DNA of 64,000 nt, from NCBI GenBank assembly GCA_900239685.1, contig OENT01000069.1:62001-126000 (forward strand). Reading direction: 5' to 3'. How positions within the stretch are numbered: the first letter of the stretch is position 1; each line of letters begins with the position of its first letter. Both the position numbers and the translations under genes were made by a program. The notes under the pieces were generated by a model. It was not told the DNA's origin. It saw only the letters and a program-made list of their open reading frames with translations, and made no database searches. Source of the stretch: Rotaria macrura (lineage: Eukaryota > Rotifera > Eurotatoria > Philodinida > Philodinidae). Of this stretch, positions 1 through 12,640 are shown in pieces.

Positions 1-346
1 TTCGTCATTTTGGCTTTCATATTTAGATGTCAAAATTCTTTGAGTTAATCAAAAGGTGTCACTCATCAAGTCCTAAATTTGTTTGTTCCAATCCGATGAG
101 GAAAAAAGTTAATTAATTCATAGTTCGTCACATACCTGAAAAAGTCGATTTCAAATTCTTCTCAATCCATGTGGGTTCTAACTGCTTTATCAACTAAGGT
201 GTCGAAAATAGGAATCACCTATGATTTGTTTTTATCAAATTTTATATTGCAACAAAAACACAATTGAGCAGCATATTGTGAAAGAAAGCATTACTAATAT
301 TATACAGGTTGATTTTTTTTTCTTTTTTTATATTAATTGTTACGCC

Positions 347-931
347 TCATCTAACAACTGAAGCAATTGGAGTTATTAGTTCGAGATCATATTCATATAC
401 TAACTCAAGAAAGTGTTCTTCTATTTTATTATAGAACTTTTTTCGCTGTTCAATTTTAAATTGAGACTCTTCTGCTTTAAGATGTTGATATTCATGCCGA
501 TCTTGAAAGTAGCGAAGGAAGCTCATAGATGCGACGAAGATGACAGAGAAACATAATGGACGTTGTTCCAAAGTTCAAGTGAATACCAAGATGATCCTCG
601 ACAAACTTAATTATCAATTATGTAATCTTTTAAATTGTTATGCTGGTGAAGATTCAAGAGTCCAATTATCCACTATATCCGTTCAGTCGGATTCTACATA
701 TGATATTGGAATACAATTTAAACCATTTTTCAGCTTTTTCTATTACTTCTGTCGTAAAATGATCATTATTACTATTTTCTGATCTAGAAACAAACAAATC
801 AAGTCTTATAGGTGTCTTATTTCCTTCCATGATACTTTCGGATAATGAAGAAAAAGCAGTTATGTCAATATTTGGAAATATTAACGCAGCGACATTAATA
901 CTACCCGAATCGAAGACAGCAGTACGAATTT
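347..931 (-). CDS. C-terminal exons of an unrecognised protein
   Basis: Two open exons on the minus strand join in phase. The first runs 931 to 698, after an acceptor ending CTATAG; the second runs 501 to 347, after TTTCAAG, and ends at TGA. The donor is GTAGAA and the intron is 196 bp. Both sides are in phase 1, so roughly 128 codons stay open across the junction, which is unlikely by chance in DNA this AT-rich. The first exon reads as a mixed beta/hydrophobic segment (RTAVFDSGSINVAALIFPN) and the second as a charged, probably helical tail (HEYQHLKAEESQFKIEQRKK) ending in SVVR. I do not recognise the family. Upstream exons should lie above 931; a stretch at about 1070-1190 (minus) has a coding look but did not join in phase. 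The gene start is unknown. Confidence 0.42.
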
Positions 932-2202
932 CTATAGAATGTTTGATGTTGAAATTAGATAAACAAACGATGAAACATGTTTGAAAATATTTTTATGTGC
1001 AATTCAGTTCTACTTTGATGCTAAACATAAAATGTATGGAATAATAAAACCACCAAAGTAACTACATATAATGTAAGTCTGTACAAATAGAAATGGGCGT
1101 CCTCAAGAAGTTCCATCTGAAATACCATCTTGAGCAATTCGACAAAAATCTTATACTCCATGGGGATTCAAACATCAGAATTTGTCCATCGCCACCATCG
1201 GAAGACTTCATTTTGAATCCCATGAAAATTTAAACTTCATTCTCCTGATAAGACCGAATCATCCAATGCTTTTGGTAAAGTTGAATAAGCTTTTGACTGA
1301 CGACAATAGAGATTGTGAATCAATTAAGTAAAGTCAAGAAGAATAGAACGGTTTGGGTACATTACGATATTGTATTTGTACAGGCAATGTTTCTTTAATA
1401 TAAATTTTTCAAATTGGTTTGTTTTCTTCTCGTGACCTTGTCTGCATTATTTCTACTGCTTCTTCAATGGTAGCTTCGCTTGATTGGGATTCTTAAGCGA
1501 TATTTGTGTGTCGTCCTGCTTCACAACGAACACGTGTATGCTTGAGTGATAAAGTTGATGTCCTGCAAATGAATCTTCTGTTTCGATATCATCACTCTAC
1601 GAAAGTTTTATTTATCCGTTTCATGGTAAAGAGAAAATCCAAATAATTTCCGATCTCTCGCAAAAAATTGATCACTTTTAGCGATAAACCGCCGACTTTT
1701 GTTTATAAAGTAGTCGGCCAATGATTAATTCAGCGAACAATAAAAAACGAGCGACTGCAGAATGCAAAAACAGTTGAAATACATATATATATATTTATAC
1801 ATGTGCGTGTCTGTTGAATCAAATATTTCGTTTACTTGCGCATTTGCTTAGAGGAAAAACTCACTACAACATAAGAACGAGGTTCAGCTGACCGTTGATG
1901 CTCTTATTAACACTTAAGCATTTAATATTCATCGCTTCGTAGATCTACTTTTTTTATTTATTGTTTTCGATTTATTTTATTTTGTACTCATTATTTTTCG
2001 ATTATTTTTTCAATTTTGTTTTAAATAGGTCAAAAAAAATTGTTTTTCTACTTTTAATTTTCTTTGTTTTTTTGCGTCGATTTGAGCCTTAATTTTTTCT
2101 AAGAATGATAATCAGTATATTGAAAAAAGAAATATTGTAAGTTTAAGTGCAAACATTGATGAAAAAGAGACTGTCACGATGCTGATCAACTGCACACAAA
2201 AA

Positions 2203-2330
2203 TCAGTTAACTGTGGGTTTACCTGGAAAAACTAGTGGTGTCCCACAGTTTACAGAAAGAAGTTACCAACTGTCTATGGTTTATCCGAAAGAAACGCCAG
2301 TTTTCTGCGATAGTGGAAACTGTTAACTGA
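2203..2330. repeat. Short element with TCAGTTAAC terminal inverted repeats
   Basis: A 128-bp unit begins TCAGTTAAC (2203-2211) and ends GTTAACTGA (2322-2330), a perfect 9-bp inverted pair. Inside, AACTGTGG/CCACAGTT-like words recur in both orientations (2210-2216, 2251-2258, 2270-2276, 2314-2322). This could be a tiny MITE-like element or a locally rearranged palindrome. No target-site duplication is obvious. Confidence 0.3.
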
Positions 2331-5300
2331 ACCAGTACAATCGACCGTTTGTCTTCGGTTTTCAAAACATGGATTCAAAATCTGTTGATTTTTGCTCACT
2401 ATGGTTATAAATTGAAATATTCTAATGAAGAAAAGACGCGATCAATTTAGATACGAACTTAGATTACACTATCTTCCATGTCGCGTGCGCATGTTCACTG
2501 GTTTCACCACGTGTTTATGCATTACAACAAGATGCCATTTCCTCGCAGTAGTACAACATATTTTGTTTGATAAATCTATGGGATCACAATATAAATTGGA
2601 ACGAATTTGTTTTAGTATGGAACGATTTTTGAATTAATTAATATTTGTCTCGGGTGCATTCGTATAAGCACATCTCGATCAGTTTGTTCTAGACCAATTC
2701 AAGCATGATGTCAAGGAGCGAAAAACATGTCTTCGGTTTCATTCGATGAAACTAAAATATATTTAAGTCACAAACAGAAGTCTCAATGACAACGACTGAG
2801 AAATAATATAGGAAGTATGAGGTCTAGGCAAAAGAATAATCATAGAGCTGACTACGAATCAATTAATAGAAAATGTTGAAAAAATGACACTACATATTCA
2901 TGTGATAACAGGCGAGAATCTGTTTGGTTTCCTGTTAAATATGATGCTCCATTCAACTTGAACAAATAGTCAATGCATTTGAACTCTTTGTATACCACTA
3001 TTATCTTTGTCAAGACAAAAGAACAGACAAAATAAAAAAAGCATGGAGTTTTTGATCAACGTCAGCCTTTTCTTTTTCATCGTTTCTTTTGAATACGATG
3101 TCAACTTATTGAAAAATAATTCTTTCTCAGACACAAAAACATGACAAAACGTAACGAAATCTAGGAGCAGAATAGATCAATTTCTGCTAATTATTCATTT
3201 GTTGGATATTTCATTCTATGTCGATAGATCAGAAACAAAAATTGTTTTTCTCAATGAATAATTTCTTGATTCGTTTCTATTCAATATGATATCTTCAATG
3301 AAATGAAACATTCAAAAAGGATCATAAATTAATAATACTGTTTATCGGCAATCAACGCATTTTTCTCCGTTTAAGAAAGAAAAACACATTCTGGAAATAG
3401 ATGAAAAAAATCCAAAGGCAAACGTTTTTTCTCTCGTTTTTAAAAATGTCACTGCAACAGCTTCTATTAGGACAGACGAACAGCAGGGTTATTAAATTTG
3501 ACCAGTATGATTGCTTATTTTGATCAAAATCTATGAATTTAAGTTATTTATAACAAAGATGAAAGATAAGAACCATAATTCGATAAAACAAGACATTAAC
3601 CTATGAAGTTTTTAATCGAAATTTCTATCTGAATAGGGTCATTTTGTTGAATGTTTATCTGATGAAAAGACAGTCATTATCATCAAAGGATTCTGTTTTA
3701 TTAAATTTCCATCTCATAGAGAATACGCGAATATTTTTCTTTTCTCAGAGAAAAACTGCATTTATTGAGGAAGCGTAAATTCAATGATTTGATTATATGA
3801 ATTAGTTTTCAGATTTCGAACACCATTTCAACATATTTCATTGAATCAATGATATCTGCCTAGATAGAATAGTTTGGCAAAGCGTTGATACTCGTGAATA
3901 AAGTGAAAAAAGAACGAAATCTTTCTTACGTTTCTGGTTGTTCTTTTAAAGATCGATACGAGGAAAACGGCAAAGCACAATGTTATGTAAATGGAATTCT
4001 TCATGCATCTATCATGAAACCCGATAAGTGTAACACGAAGAATCTATTAAAGATCATATTGAAAACTGAGTCTATATGTTTCAATAGATTTATTCATGCA
4101 TTATAATTAAATCATTTATTCTTATTATTGATGATTAGCAATTCAAAGGAAAACATTTCGTTTTTGTTTTACTTTACCTATTTGCCTATTTTTATCGACG
4201 ACATCTAAATGGATTCTGTTTTTAGAACTATTTAATTTTGCTCATTTGATCCAGTACGGTTGTTCTGTGATCAGTAGATTTTCATCTCAACGAAGTAAAA
4301 TATTTATGGAAGGTAAACAACGACGATTTCTTGTTTAATCAATCGAAGAAAACATATTGTCACACGATATTCCAAGGATATTACGGAAAAAAGGAAAAAA
4401 CAAATGAAGTTAAACGAAAACAGACCAAGATTGCCAAGAAGAATAAAAGAAGGAAGTTATGATGAGTAAATATAAATGATGATTTATTGCCGTTAAATAT
4501 ATCAGTATGCAATAAGATATTTGTTTGTTCGTCTTTTTCTATAGAAGAAATATTTCAAGATCTTATTGTGTTTCCGACACGAGTCGGAAGATCATCATTA
4601 GGAATCTCATCTATTTTATTAGAATGCCGTCTAAACATTTATATTTATACGTGTTAAAATTCGAACCGAACAAAAAAGGAAGTGAACACTTTTCATTTCA
4701 CGTGCTTATTCTGAATAACTTAACTATTTCGATCTAATTAACGACTTCGATTAAATGCAACTATGGGATTAGGAATAGACTTTCAGATTGCTCGATTGGT
4801 ATTGCAATTTTGTTTTTCATTTTCATGCATGTTGAGTTTCTATAGAGAAGTTCGTCGAAAGATTTACTCGGGTTATGTTTAGATTTGGTTAGGCCGAATA
4901 GAAAAATAAAATATTCTTTTCTCTTCTTTCTCTTGGGATGAAAAACTGGAGAAGAAGAGAAAAAATAGATTCATTACCAATGGAAGAAGATTATTCCCTA
5001 CATGAATGACACTTCATACTTATTCTTTTTACAATCTAACGGAGAAAATAGTTGTGGATTTCTAAATTTATTCATTCAATGTAAGTTTTACATTTATTTA
5101 TTTAACATGTCGGAAAACAGTCTCTTCGTTTTCTCCTTTGTTCCATTTTAACATTGCCCTGTTAAATATACGACACGGTGAGGGTAGACTATCACACGAT
5201 AATAGAAGAATTATCAATCAAATAAATCATCTAAGCCTATTAATCAAAACATTCCGAAGATCTCGTTTTCTAACGTAGAAAATATTTCACAAAATGTTCT

Positions 5301-6240
5301 GTGTTTTTCAACCATTCATTTCTAAACGGCTTGTCTTGCTTTTCGTTTCGTCAAATATTTTATGTCTCTCACGATTTTAATATCTTCTTTCTGATGAAGA
5401 AAAAAATGAATTCGAAAAAGAAATGGTGAAAATAATCTCGGATAAATTTCTAATAATTAATTTATGAAAATATTTATTTCAATTAGTTCGGTTTCTAAAT
5501 AATTTCTAATCGATCAGCATGAAAGACGAGTCCTATTTCGATGACAATGTTTCTTCTTGTTTCAAGAGGAATACCCGGGACTTAATCATTAAACACGATC
5601 ACTTACAGGTCGATCTTGTTTGAAAATCTCCAATTCAAATAGGATGATTGTTTTATACATGCATTTGAATTGAAGACATTTTTTGAAGGATCGATGAGGT
5701 TTAACTTGAAATCTATTTCGGTTGAACAGTTTTAGAAAACAACTCTTCTTCTTTGTACATGAACTATGAATGTGCGAAGGGCACTGTTAAATAGTATTCG
5801 GTACGAAAGTAATTGAAACGCTTTCCGGCATATTTTTAAAAAGGGGCATTTCAATGAATTCAATTTTCCACTCTTATCGTATGTAAGCCGAAAAGGATCG
5901 ACACATTTCCATAAATAATCGTTTGTTTTTCACCAGGGACCAGAGAGACAAAAAAAGTAATTTATCTGAAAACTTAAATAAAATCATTGAAGCATTAGAA
6001 TAACAATGAAGGAAATAAATGAACAATCAGCTGTAGTGGAATAACCAACGAAGTTTCTCTCGCGTCCTTTTCTGTTTGGCAAAGTCTATCTTTGTCTAAT
6101 GTTGAATTCATCAACAATCTTGCTACCGAGAGCAGCTCTATATTTCTATATTTTCAATATTATTGTTATTATTTAGATTGTTTTCTTTTGTTGACCCTCG
6201 AAGACAAACTGTCACTGAGATAAAGAGTAGAAAACGGAAG

Positions 6241-6271
6241 GAAAGAGAGAAAGAAAGAAAGAAAGAAAGAG
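6241..6271. repeat. GAAA microsatellite
   Basis: Tandem GAAA units (GAAAGAGAGAAAGAAAGAAA and onward) in spacer DNA. Shorter simple tracts of the same purine/pyrimidine kind occur at 8341-8353 (AGA), 9361-9379 (CT, inside an intron), 37793-37811 (CTTTT), 40704-40720 (CT) and 53711-53732 (TTC). Confidence 0.85.
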
Positions 6272-9085
6272 CAATATAGACAAAAGAGAATAGATTTTTA
6301 TAAGGAAGGAATTCGCTCGTTGACTTTTCTTTTATCCCTCAGTTTTTCCTCTCGTCGACTTAATTACTTTCTATACATTGATCTAATTGCTAGTTCGTTC
6401 TTATTTAAAGGTAAGATTTTAATTTCGCTTTCATTTCTATATTCGTCTCGTGTCTTTTACTGCATCTGTTCAAAGAAACAAATGCATCGAAATGAATAAC
6501 AAGAAATCATCTCCGTAACGAGAATCAAAAGATCTTGTTTGACACCAACGTGAAGACTAAATAAAAGAGTTCATTGTCATCACTTTGTTTCGAACGATCG
6601 AAAACAAAGATTCAAATAACTTCATGAGTCGAGCGATTGGAGAAGAATTCGATGTTCTGTCGTTCTCAATCTACTCAAACAAATATTTGGCAAAAGACTC
6701 ATTCTAACATAAAATATTGGCAATAAGAGAAAAACCTATGAGAAAGAAGATTAAGGAGAATCCTCATTCTTTCAATGAGGTTTTCAAAAATCTATTGCGT
6801 GTCAATCGTCGGCTGAAGTTCATTTTCTCTCTCTCTCTCGTTTTCCTTTCTTTTCGTTTTCGTCATATGAAAATCTGTTTGGATAGCACTTCGACGAATT
6901 AAGATTTCACTAAGAAAAACTTTCGGAAACGAAGAGAGAAAAGACTAATTTAAATGTCTGATAGAATGTTAATGATAAAGGAAATATTGAATTGATAATC
7001 TTGTCATCGAACAAAAGATTTCTGCGCTGACATTTGCTATTCAATTTAAAGTGATTGATCACGCAACTAGACCACACCAGCGAGAACTATTTCTCTCGAG
7101 ATCACTTGCTGGAGAAGACGTTCAACTGTTCATTGCAATACTGTTGCTCTTACTCATTGAAGTTAACCGAGGACAAATTACTTGCATAGATTTCGAATAT
7201 TTCAACATCACAAGATAATACCTCGAATTGAGTTTGTCATTAAAGCAGCTCGAAGAAATAATTTGTCAAAACAATTCTTCGCCTGTATTTGATCAAAAAA
7301 ATCAGAAGAGAAAAGTCGTTGTCTTTTTCTTTTTGTTGGCTTAACTTAATCTATTCCAAAGCGAAAAACAGAAAATGACTAACGGAAAATGACATTTCAC
7401 TTTCATTCACATAATATATTTGCATTAGTATTTCGCAGTTGTAATCTTTCGATTCAAGTCAAAGGGTTTTATTTTGATTCTGGAAAGGGAAAACGATGCA
7501 AGAAATGATTCTACTCGGTGAAATATATGCGATAAGAGAAATAAGAATTGAAATACTTTTTATTTACTTGTTTTCTTTGAATATGCATGGGGCAAAGCAT
7601 TGGAAGTCGAAGAGACTGGCTGTTCTTTCTAACAGAACGAACTTGATGAGAAAAGTCGAGAGAAATTAAACTGACATTCTAACTAAAAACAACTGCAGTT
7701 TTTCTCTCGCTAATAAAGAGAATTTGTACGTCAAGAAATAATTCGACATTGTGAAAAAAATGAAAACAAATCAGTAGAATTCATCTAAGATCGAACCCAA
7801 ATAGAACGGGTCATGACCGATAGATCTAATTCTGATGTATTGAACTTCAATTAATATATTCTGATCTAGACAACATTCAGACGAAGCACATTGAATCGAC
7901 CAATATCGAATTGTTTCGTGTCCCAATCAAAGAACGATTGGTGCGAGTAAAAGTTCGCGAGATCTCTAAAGATAGTCCGAAGTATCCATCACCAGCTAAT
8001 TTGTCTTGCTTCGATATTTCATAAAATTTGAGTGTTCTTCTTGAAGAGAAACTTTCACTTTAGGTTTCTTATACGGTACAATGAAAATCAATCCGTTAGA
8101 AATTGAGATAGTAGACTCGGAAGGTCGTCAACTTCAAATCGATGGCATTATAATAACGGAAAATAGAATGTATATAAATTCCGTTATGACAAATGGAGAG
8201 GCACATATGCCTTTAGCCTTTTTTGTTTGATGTTTATTCGGCTGTGCACTACACCCAAATGTATCGATCTTCCGTAGAACACGAGCTTATATAGCAGAGA
8301 GAGAATAAGAAAGAGGAAACGATACCATGATTTACAAGAGAAGAAGAAGAAGAGTAGAGAACGTTAACTAACAGATGACACGAAGGGTATGTCACATCAG
8401 CGCGTATGACTTATTACGTGCATCAACCTTTTTATTGATTACATAACATACTGAGTTGTATCATGCAATACAAGGATATCACGTTATTCAAGTGTGATGT
8501 GCTTATTGGCACAATTATCATAGCCATAGAAATGAAGTAAAACATTTTCTTTGAAAATAGAACACATGTCGAACAAATTTTTCTTCGTTGTTTTCGACTA
8601 ATAAATTCTTTCGTGCAGCAACTATTTTCGAATGTTTTGTTTTGTTTTCAAATAAATGGTCGAGTAAAGAACTAATTTTATCTGTAACACTGGTGAATTT
8701 CCTCTGTCGAGAAGTTTCTTCTATTTTTCCAATTAAGGAGAGAATGTCTTTTGGGAGAAACATGAGACTTTTAAGAGTTAGCATGTTAGTGAATGTAGAT
8801 GGTTCGAGAAGGAAGTTTTGTCTCACACATTTCTGTTAAGTTTCGTTCTCCGACACAACGATTGTTTTCCCGACAATAATCCGTAGACAAAATGTGAAAA
8901 AGCAAACTAAACTAGCCTGTCTGTTATTCTTACATCGTTGTCAAATGAATTGAAATCTAATCTATGCTTCTTGTTCAAAAATTTGTTTCATCATATTAAA
9001 ATCGAAGCGAAAATCAATTCGATCATAATGTGCATTTCAATATTTAGATGTTGGCTATGGATAAAAATTACGTCATTCGAGAATA

Positions 9086-9656
9086 ATGTTACTTGTTCAG
9101 TGGCATTTTGCTCTTTATCTTTTTCTAATATTTTTATGTAAGTTTTATGTATTTTATTGAAAGAAGCAAGTCACAACCATGATGAACTCTATTTGAAAAT
9201 GGACCCGTTTTTAGTATACAAAACAGCAGCTGTTTATTCGATTCAATGTTGTACTAGCAGTGATAATACATGTTCATCAAAACCTGTTGTTTGCCCTTCA
9301 AATATCTGTTTTAAATTAGGTTCACGAATTGAAGTCGATCCGAAGTAAAACAAACTATCCTTCTCTCTCTCTCTCTGTCTCTTTTAGTAATAAATAAACT
9401 GACCGAAGAACGTGGATGTCTGGGTGATTTAATAAAATTAATAAATTCTGCTAATAAAATGAATGCAACGTTAAACGATCGTGCTGGATATTCAAGTGGA
9501 TCACCGAATGACCAATGTCATAAATTGGGAGCTTATGAAAACGGCATGTCCTTATGTAAATGTACAAACAATTTATGCAATCTTTCATCGAAACAAACTC
9601 ACTTAAAAAAGGCGATTTTAACTTTTACTTTAATTATTCTTCGAGTTTTTCAATAA
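9086..9656 (+). CDS. Ly6/uPAR (LU) domain protein, probably GPI-anchored
   Basis: Three exons (9086-9137, 9215-9319, 9388-9656) join in phase 1 at both introns (77 and 68 bp) and give 141 codons. Exon 1 is almost entirely a signal peptide (MLLVQWHFALYLFLIFL). Exons 2-3 carry the LU cysteine pattern: IQCC, two further cysteines in CSSKPVVCPSNIC, an ERGCLG motif, DQCHK, and the closing CKCTNNLCN, whose final CN is diagnostic of the three-finger fold. The C-terminus is a short hydrophobic tail after KQTHLKKA, as in GPI signals. LU proteins act at the cell surface or are secreted; the partner is unknown. The second donor is GTTCAC, which is weak; the alternative GTAAAA donor 25 bp downstream would break the frame. 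AATAAA follows at about 9729. Whether the first canonical CxxC pair is altered is unclear. Confidence 0.72.
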
Positions 9657-10397
9657 GTCTTTCTCTTTCATAATATTTTATTTTATTTATTCCTGTTTTA
9701 TTTAATTCAATGAATAGAGTATCCAACTAATAAATAAACAGTGGTAGCCCTGTCTTCTTGGTTGCTGTTCATCATCATGTTAAACTGAGTAATTAGAAAA
9801 GTGTTCGAGTCTTATTTAATCGGCGAGAAAACCTGAGTGAAAATCTGTTTATTCATAGTGATGAAGAATTCTTTACAGAAACTCTTCTCTTGTTCCCTTT
9901 TATGAAATAAAGAGTAATATGAGGAAAATTAATTCGCTTTTTGTACGTGTTTGCAAAGCGCGAAAAAGATAATAAAAAAGTAGTGAAATATCATATTGAC
10001 ATTATTTGTGAAGATTACGAGCATTATACGATGAATAATGAAGAGAAATTTGACGTCTGAAAAAGTTGACAACAAATTATACAGACGTCTCAGGACGGGT
10101 GATCCGATTGACGGACTCCGTTGAATCCCACTGGATCCGATGGGAATTTGTTGAAAGATGTCTGAATCGTGGATATTGGATTTCAAAAGGAAGTTGTCGG
10201 ATGTCAGAATGACCGTGACTCTCACAGGAATACTGGGATTCCGACATCCTATAGCATCCTGCTGGACAGCTTCGTCATTGACAAGCGTAGATACTTGACA
10301 GTATATATCTATCTGAACATCCTGAGGTTGGAGACAACAATATTTATTATCTTAGTGCATGAACAGCATGAGATTAATATCTCCAAATGATGACTAG
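9657..10397. other. Spacer with a less AT-rich segment
   Basis: No supported gene. The stretch 10080-10340 is noticeably richer in G and C than its surroundings and contains GATCCGAT twice (about 10100 and 10137), but frames on both strands lack a recognisable family. Confidence 0.4.
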
Positions 10398-11178
10398 AGT
10401 CTTTTCAATGCGACTTATTCGCGAAGACGTGTTGGCCACGCTTATGTATAAAATAGTGGCCATATTGGTTGATATGTTGCTAAGAGCGGCTTATTTCCTT
10501 TTATCTATCTTTCGCAATCGTCTTTCTATTAAAGAGTGTCCACTTCTCACCTCCTCCCTCTTAATTGTGTTATCCTTTTGATGTTGTCTTCTTCATTCGA
10601 TTTTGTACAGAAATGATTAAAATAATCGAAAAATAGAAAGTTGTATTCATCTTTATTTCTCATCATCCGAATAATCAAGCATAAAAAGATTATGATGAAC
10701 CTATACAGAATACAACTGAGTTTATCTCAAATGGCTTCTTGTATTTAAAACAGCTATTTCATATATATTGACACTTGAAATTATAACATGAAGAACAAAG
10801 TGAAACTCTTGAGAAAAGCACCTGTCATTTGTCAACAGAAAATTGTTTAAAAAAGTATTCTTATTACAGAAAATTCATCATCATTTTTTTATGCTTGATT
10901 ATTCGGATGATGAGAAATAAAGATGAATACAACTTTCGATTTTTCGATTGTTTTAATCATTTCTGTACAAAATCGAATGAAGAAGACAACATCAAAAGGA
11001 TAACACAATTAAGAGGGAGGAGGTGAGAAGTGGACACTCTTTAATAGAAAGACGATTGCGAAAGATAGATAAAAGGAAATAAGCCGCTCTTAGCAACATA
11101 TCAACCGATATGGCCACTATTTTATACATAAGTGTGGCCAACACGTCTTCGCGAATGAGTCTCATTAATGAAAAACTG
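10398..11178. repeat. Long inverted repeat (about 300-bp arms, 175-bp loop)
   Basis: The arm at about 10398-10699 is repeated in reverse complement at about 10874-11178. Over the central 280 bp I see only a handful of mismatches, for example TTGGTTGATATG against TCGGTTGATATG and GGCCACGC against GGCCACAC. The outermost bases align as AGTCTTTTC/AGTTTTTCATT with a small gap, and the inner edge decays around a T-run. No transposase and no clear target-site duplication are visible. The high identity implies a recent event or active correction. A read-through transcript would form a long hairpin. It could be a fold-back element or an inverted duplication of unknown sequence. Confidence 0.85.
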
Positions 11179-12452
11179 GCATCGTTTTTACATAACAGAG
11201 ACGCACTCTTCCGTTAGACAAACGCTACTTGTGCCGATAGAAAAATAAAACTCTAGAAAATGTTCTTTCAAACATTATTTGTCTTCATTGAAAACTTATG
11301 TTCAATCGGAATCGCTCAAATCGTTTGGTTTTATCCGCTTTGATTGTTGTGAGAAAGAAATTCAGTCGAAATCATTGAAGCAATCATCGACTTGCTTTTA
11401 AAAGATAAATAAATGTTTTCTAATCACGTGCTAATGTACGTTGACTATAACTCCTTTTGCGTGCAATCCAGTTAGATCCAATAAAACATTTGATTGAATT
11501 TATTGACAAATGTATTCACAAGAAATGCGGAGTTAAATCAGATTTTCTGTTTTCGCAAATATTCCTTATGAATTGAACTTTTGCTGAGAAGAAGCTGTTC
11601 AAAAGACGTTTAAAGTTTAAATGATTTCAGGATGATTGTTTCATATTTGTAGCGTAGTTATAGAAGGGATCAATGAATTTCTTAATATCTACAGAAAACA
11701 TGTCAACTAAAGTTAATTCAAGTTAAATAAATAGTTCGATAAAGATTCTGATCGAAAAATAATCGACATAAACGTACACATATTTTGACGAGGTTATTAA
11801 TGCTGATCATTTATCGACCAGCGAATACGCATAACGCATATATTCATGGTTGAACTCCTTTAATAGTCGTCTGTTTGTGCGTTCGTTTTCTGATTAAGGA
11901 ACCTATTCTCATCGCTCGAGTAATTTAGATGAAGAAGAAACACTCGTTCAAATTTAACACGTTTCATTTAGCTCATCGATTAAATTTAGTGAACGTTCCT
12001 TCTCGATCTCAAAATGTGGATAAGACAATTTCACTGATAATTATTTGCCATGTTTAAAGTTCAATATTTTTCATGCTCTCTTCTTCTGCAAAATTAACGG
12101 CGTATCTTCCCTTGAAATTCTCTCATATCATATTTTTAAATATACAAATCTATTTAATTGTCTTTAGCCATTCGTTAAAATGTTTTGCACCCCACACAGT
12201 TTTTTGAAGAAAATAATCAATCAAGGTGTCACACTTTATGAGCATTCGAACTCATGTAAAATGATTCAGTGATCGTAGTGTTACTACTTGCCTGATTTTC
12301 TCCTGAGTATTTCATGATTTACCTTGGTAGGAATTCCTATACGTCGTTATGAACAGTGATTTCTTTATTCGAAACGCTCCTTAAACCCTTTCCGGACATA
12401 TTTCCAGAATATTTCTCCGTAGAAAAAGTGGTCCTCAATTGTTTTATTTGTT
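11179..12452. other. Spacer, nothing recognised
   Basis: AT-rich DNA without a supported gene, repeat or RNA. Confidence 0.5.
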
Positions 12453-12640
12453 TCAATTATTCGATTTTTGGGATTCTTTTACAATTCGATTTGTTCCAGT
12501 TAATTCATTGTTTACAAGAGCTATTTCATCATTAACGATGATCACAAGTACTTCAACGATGGCAATACCCGAAATTATTCGACCATGTTTAAAAACGACG
12601 ACTTCTCTACTCTCGTATTCTAAACGTATCAATTGATTTG
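12453..12640 (-). pseudogene. Possible P-type ATPase actuator-domain remnant
   Basis: An open exon-like stretch of 61 codons follows an acceptor-like AAATTCAG at 12641. Its reading VVVFKHGRIISG, then a short hydrophobic segment and ALVNNELTGTNRIVK, resembles the stretch around the conserved VNES-LTGES-PV segment of P-type cation ATPases, with the acidic and serine residues of the TGES motif changed to TGTN. No other ATPase exon (phosphorylation DKTGT motif, transmembrane helices) was found nearby on the same strand. If the resemblance is real, this is a decayed fragment. It may equally be a chance match. Confidence 0.25.

Larger units (their letters stand above)
932..9085. other. Gene-poor spacer with simple repeats
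   Basis: About 8 kb of AT-rich DNA in which I see no gene I can support. Open frames are short, have no family signature and do not chain through splice sites. Poly-T/poly-A tracts are frequent at 1940-2110. Separate entries cover a short terminal-inverted-repeat-like unit at 2203-2330 and a GAAA microsatellite at 6241-6271. A frame at 3885-4106 (plus) contains a few cysteines but has no signal peptide or partner exon. Confidence 0.5.
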
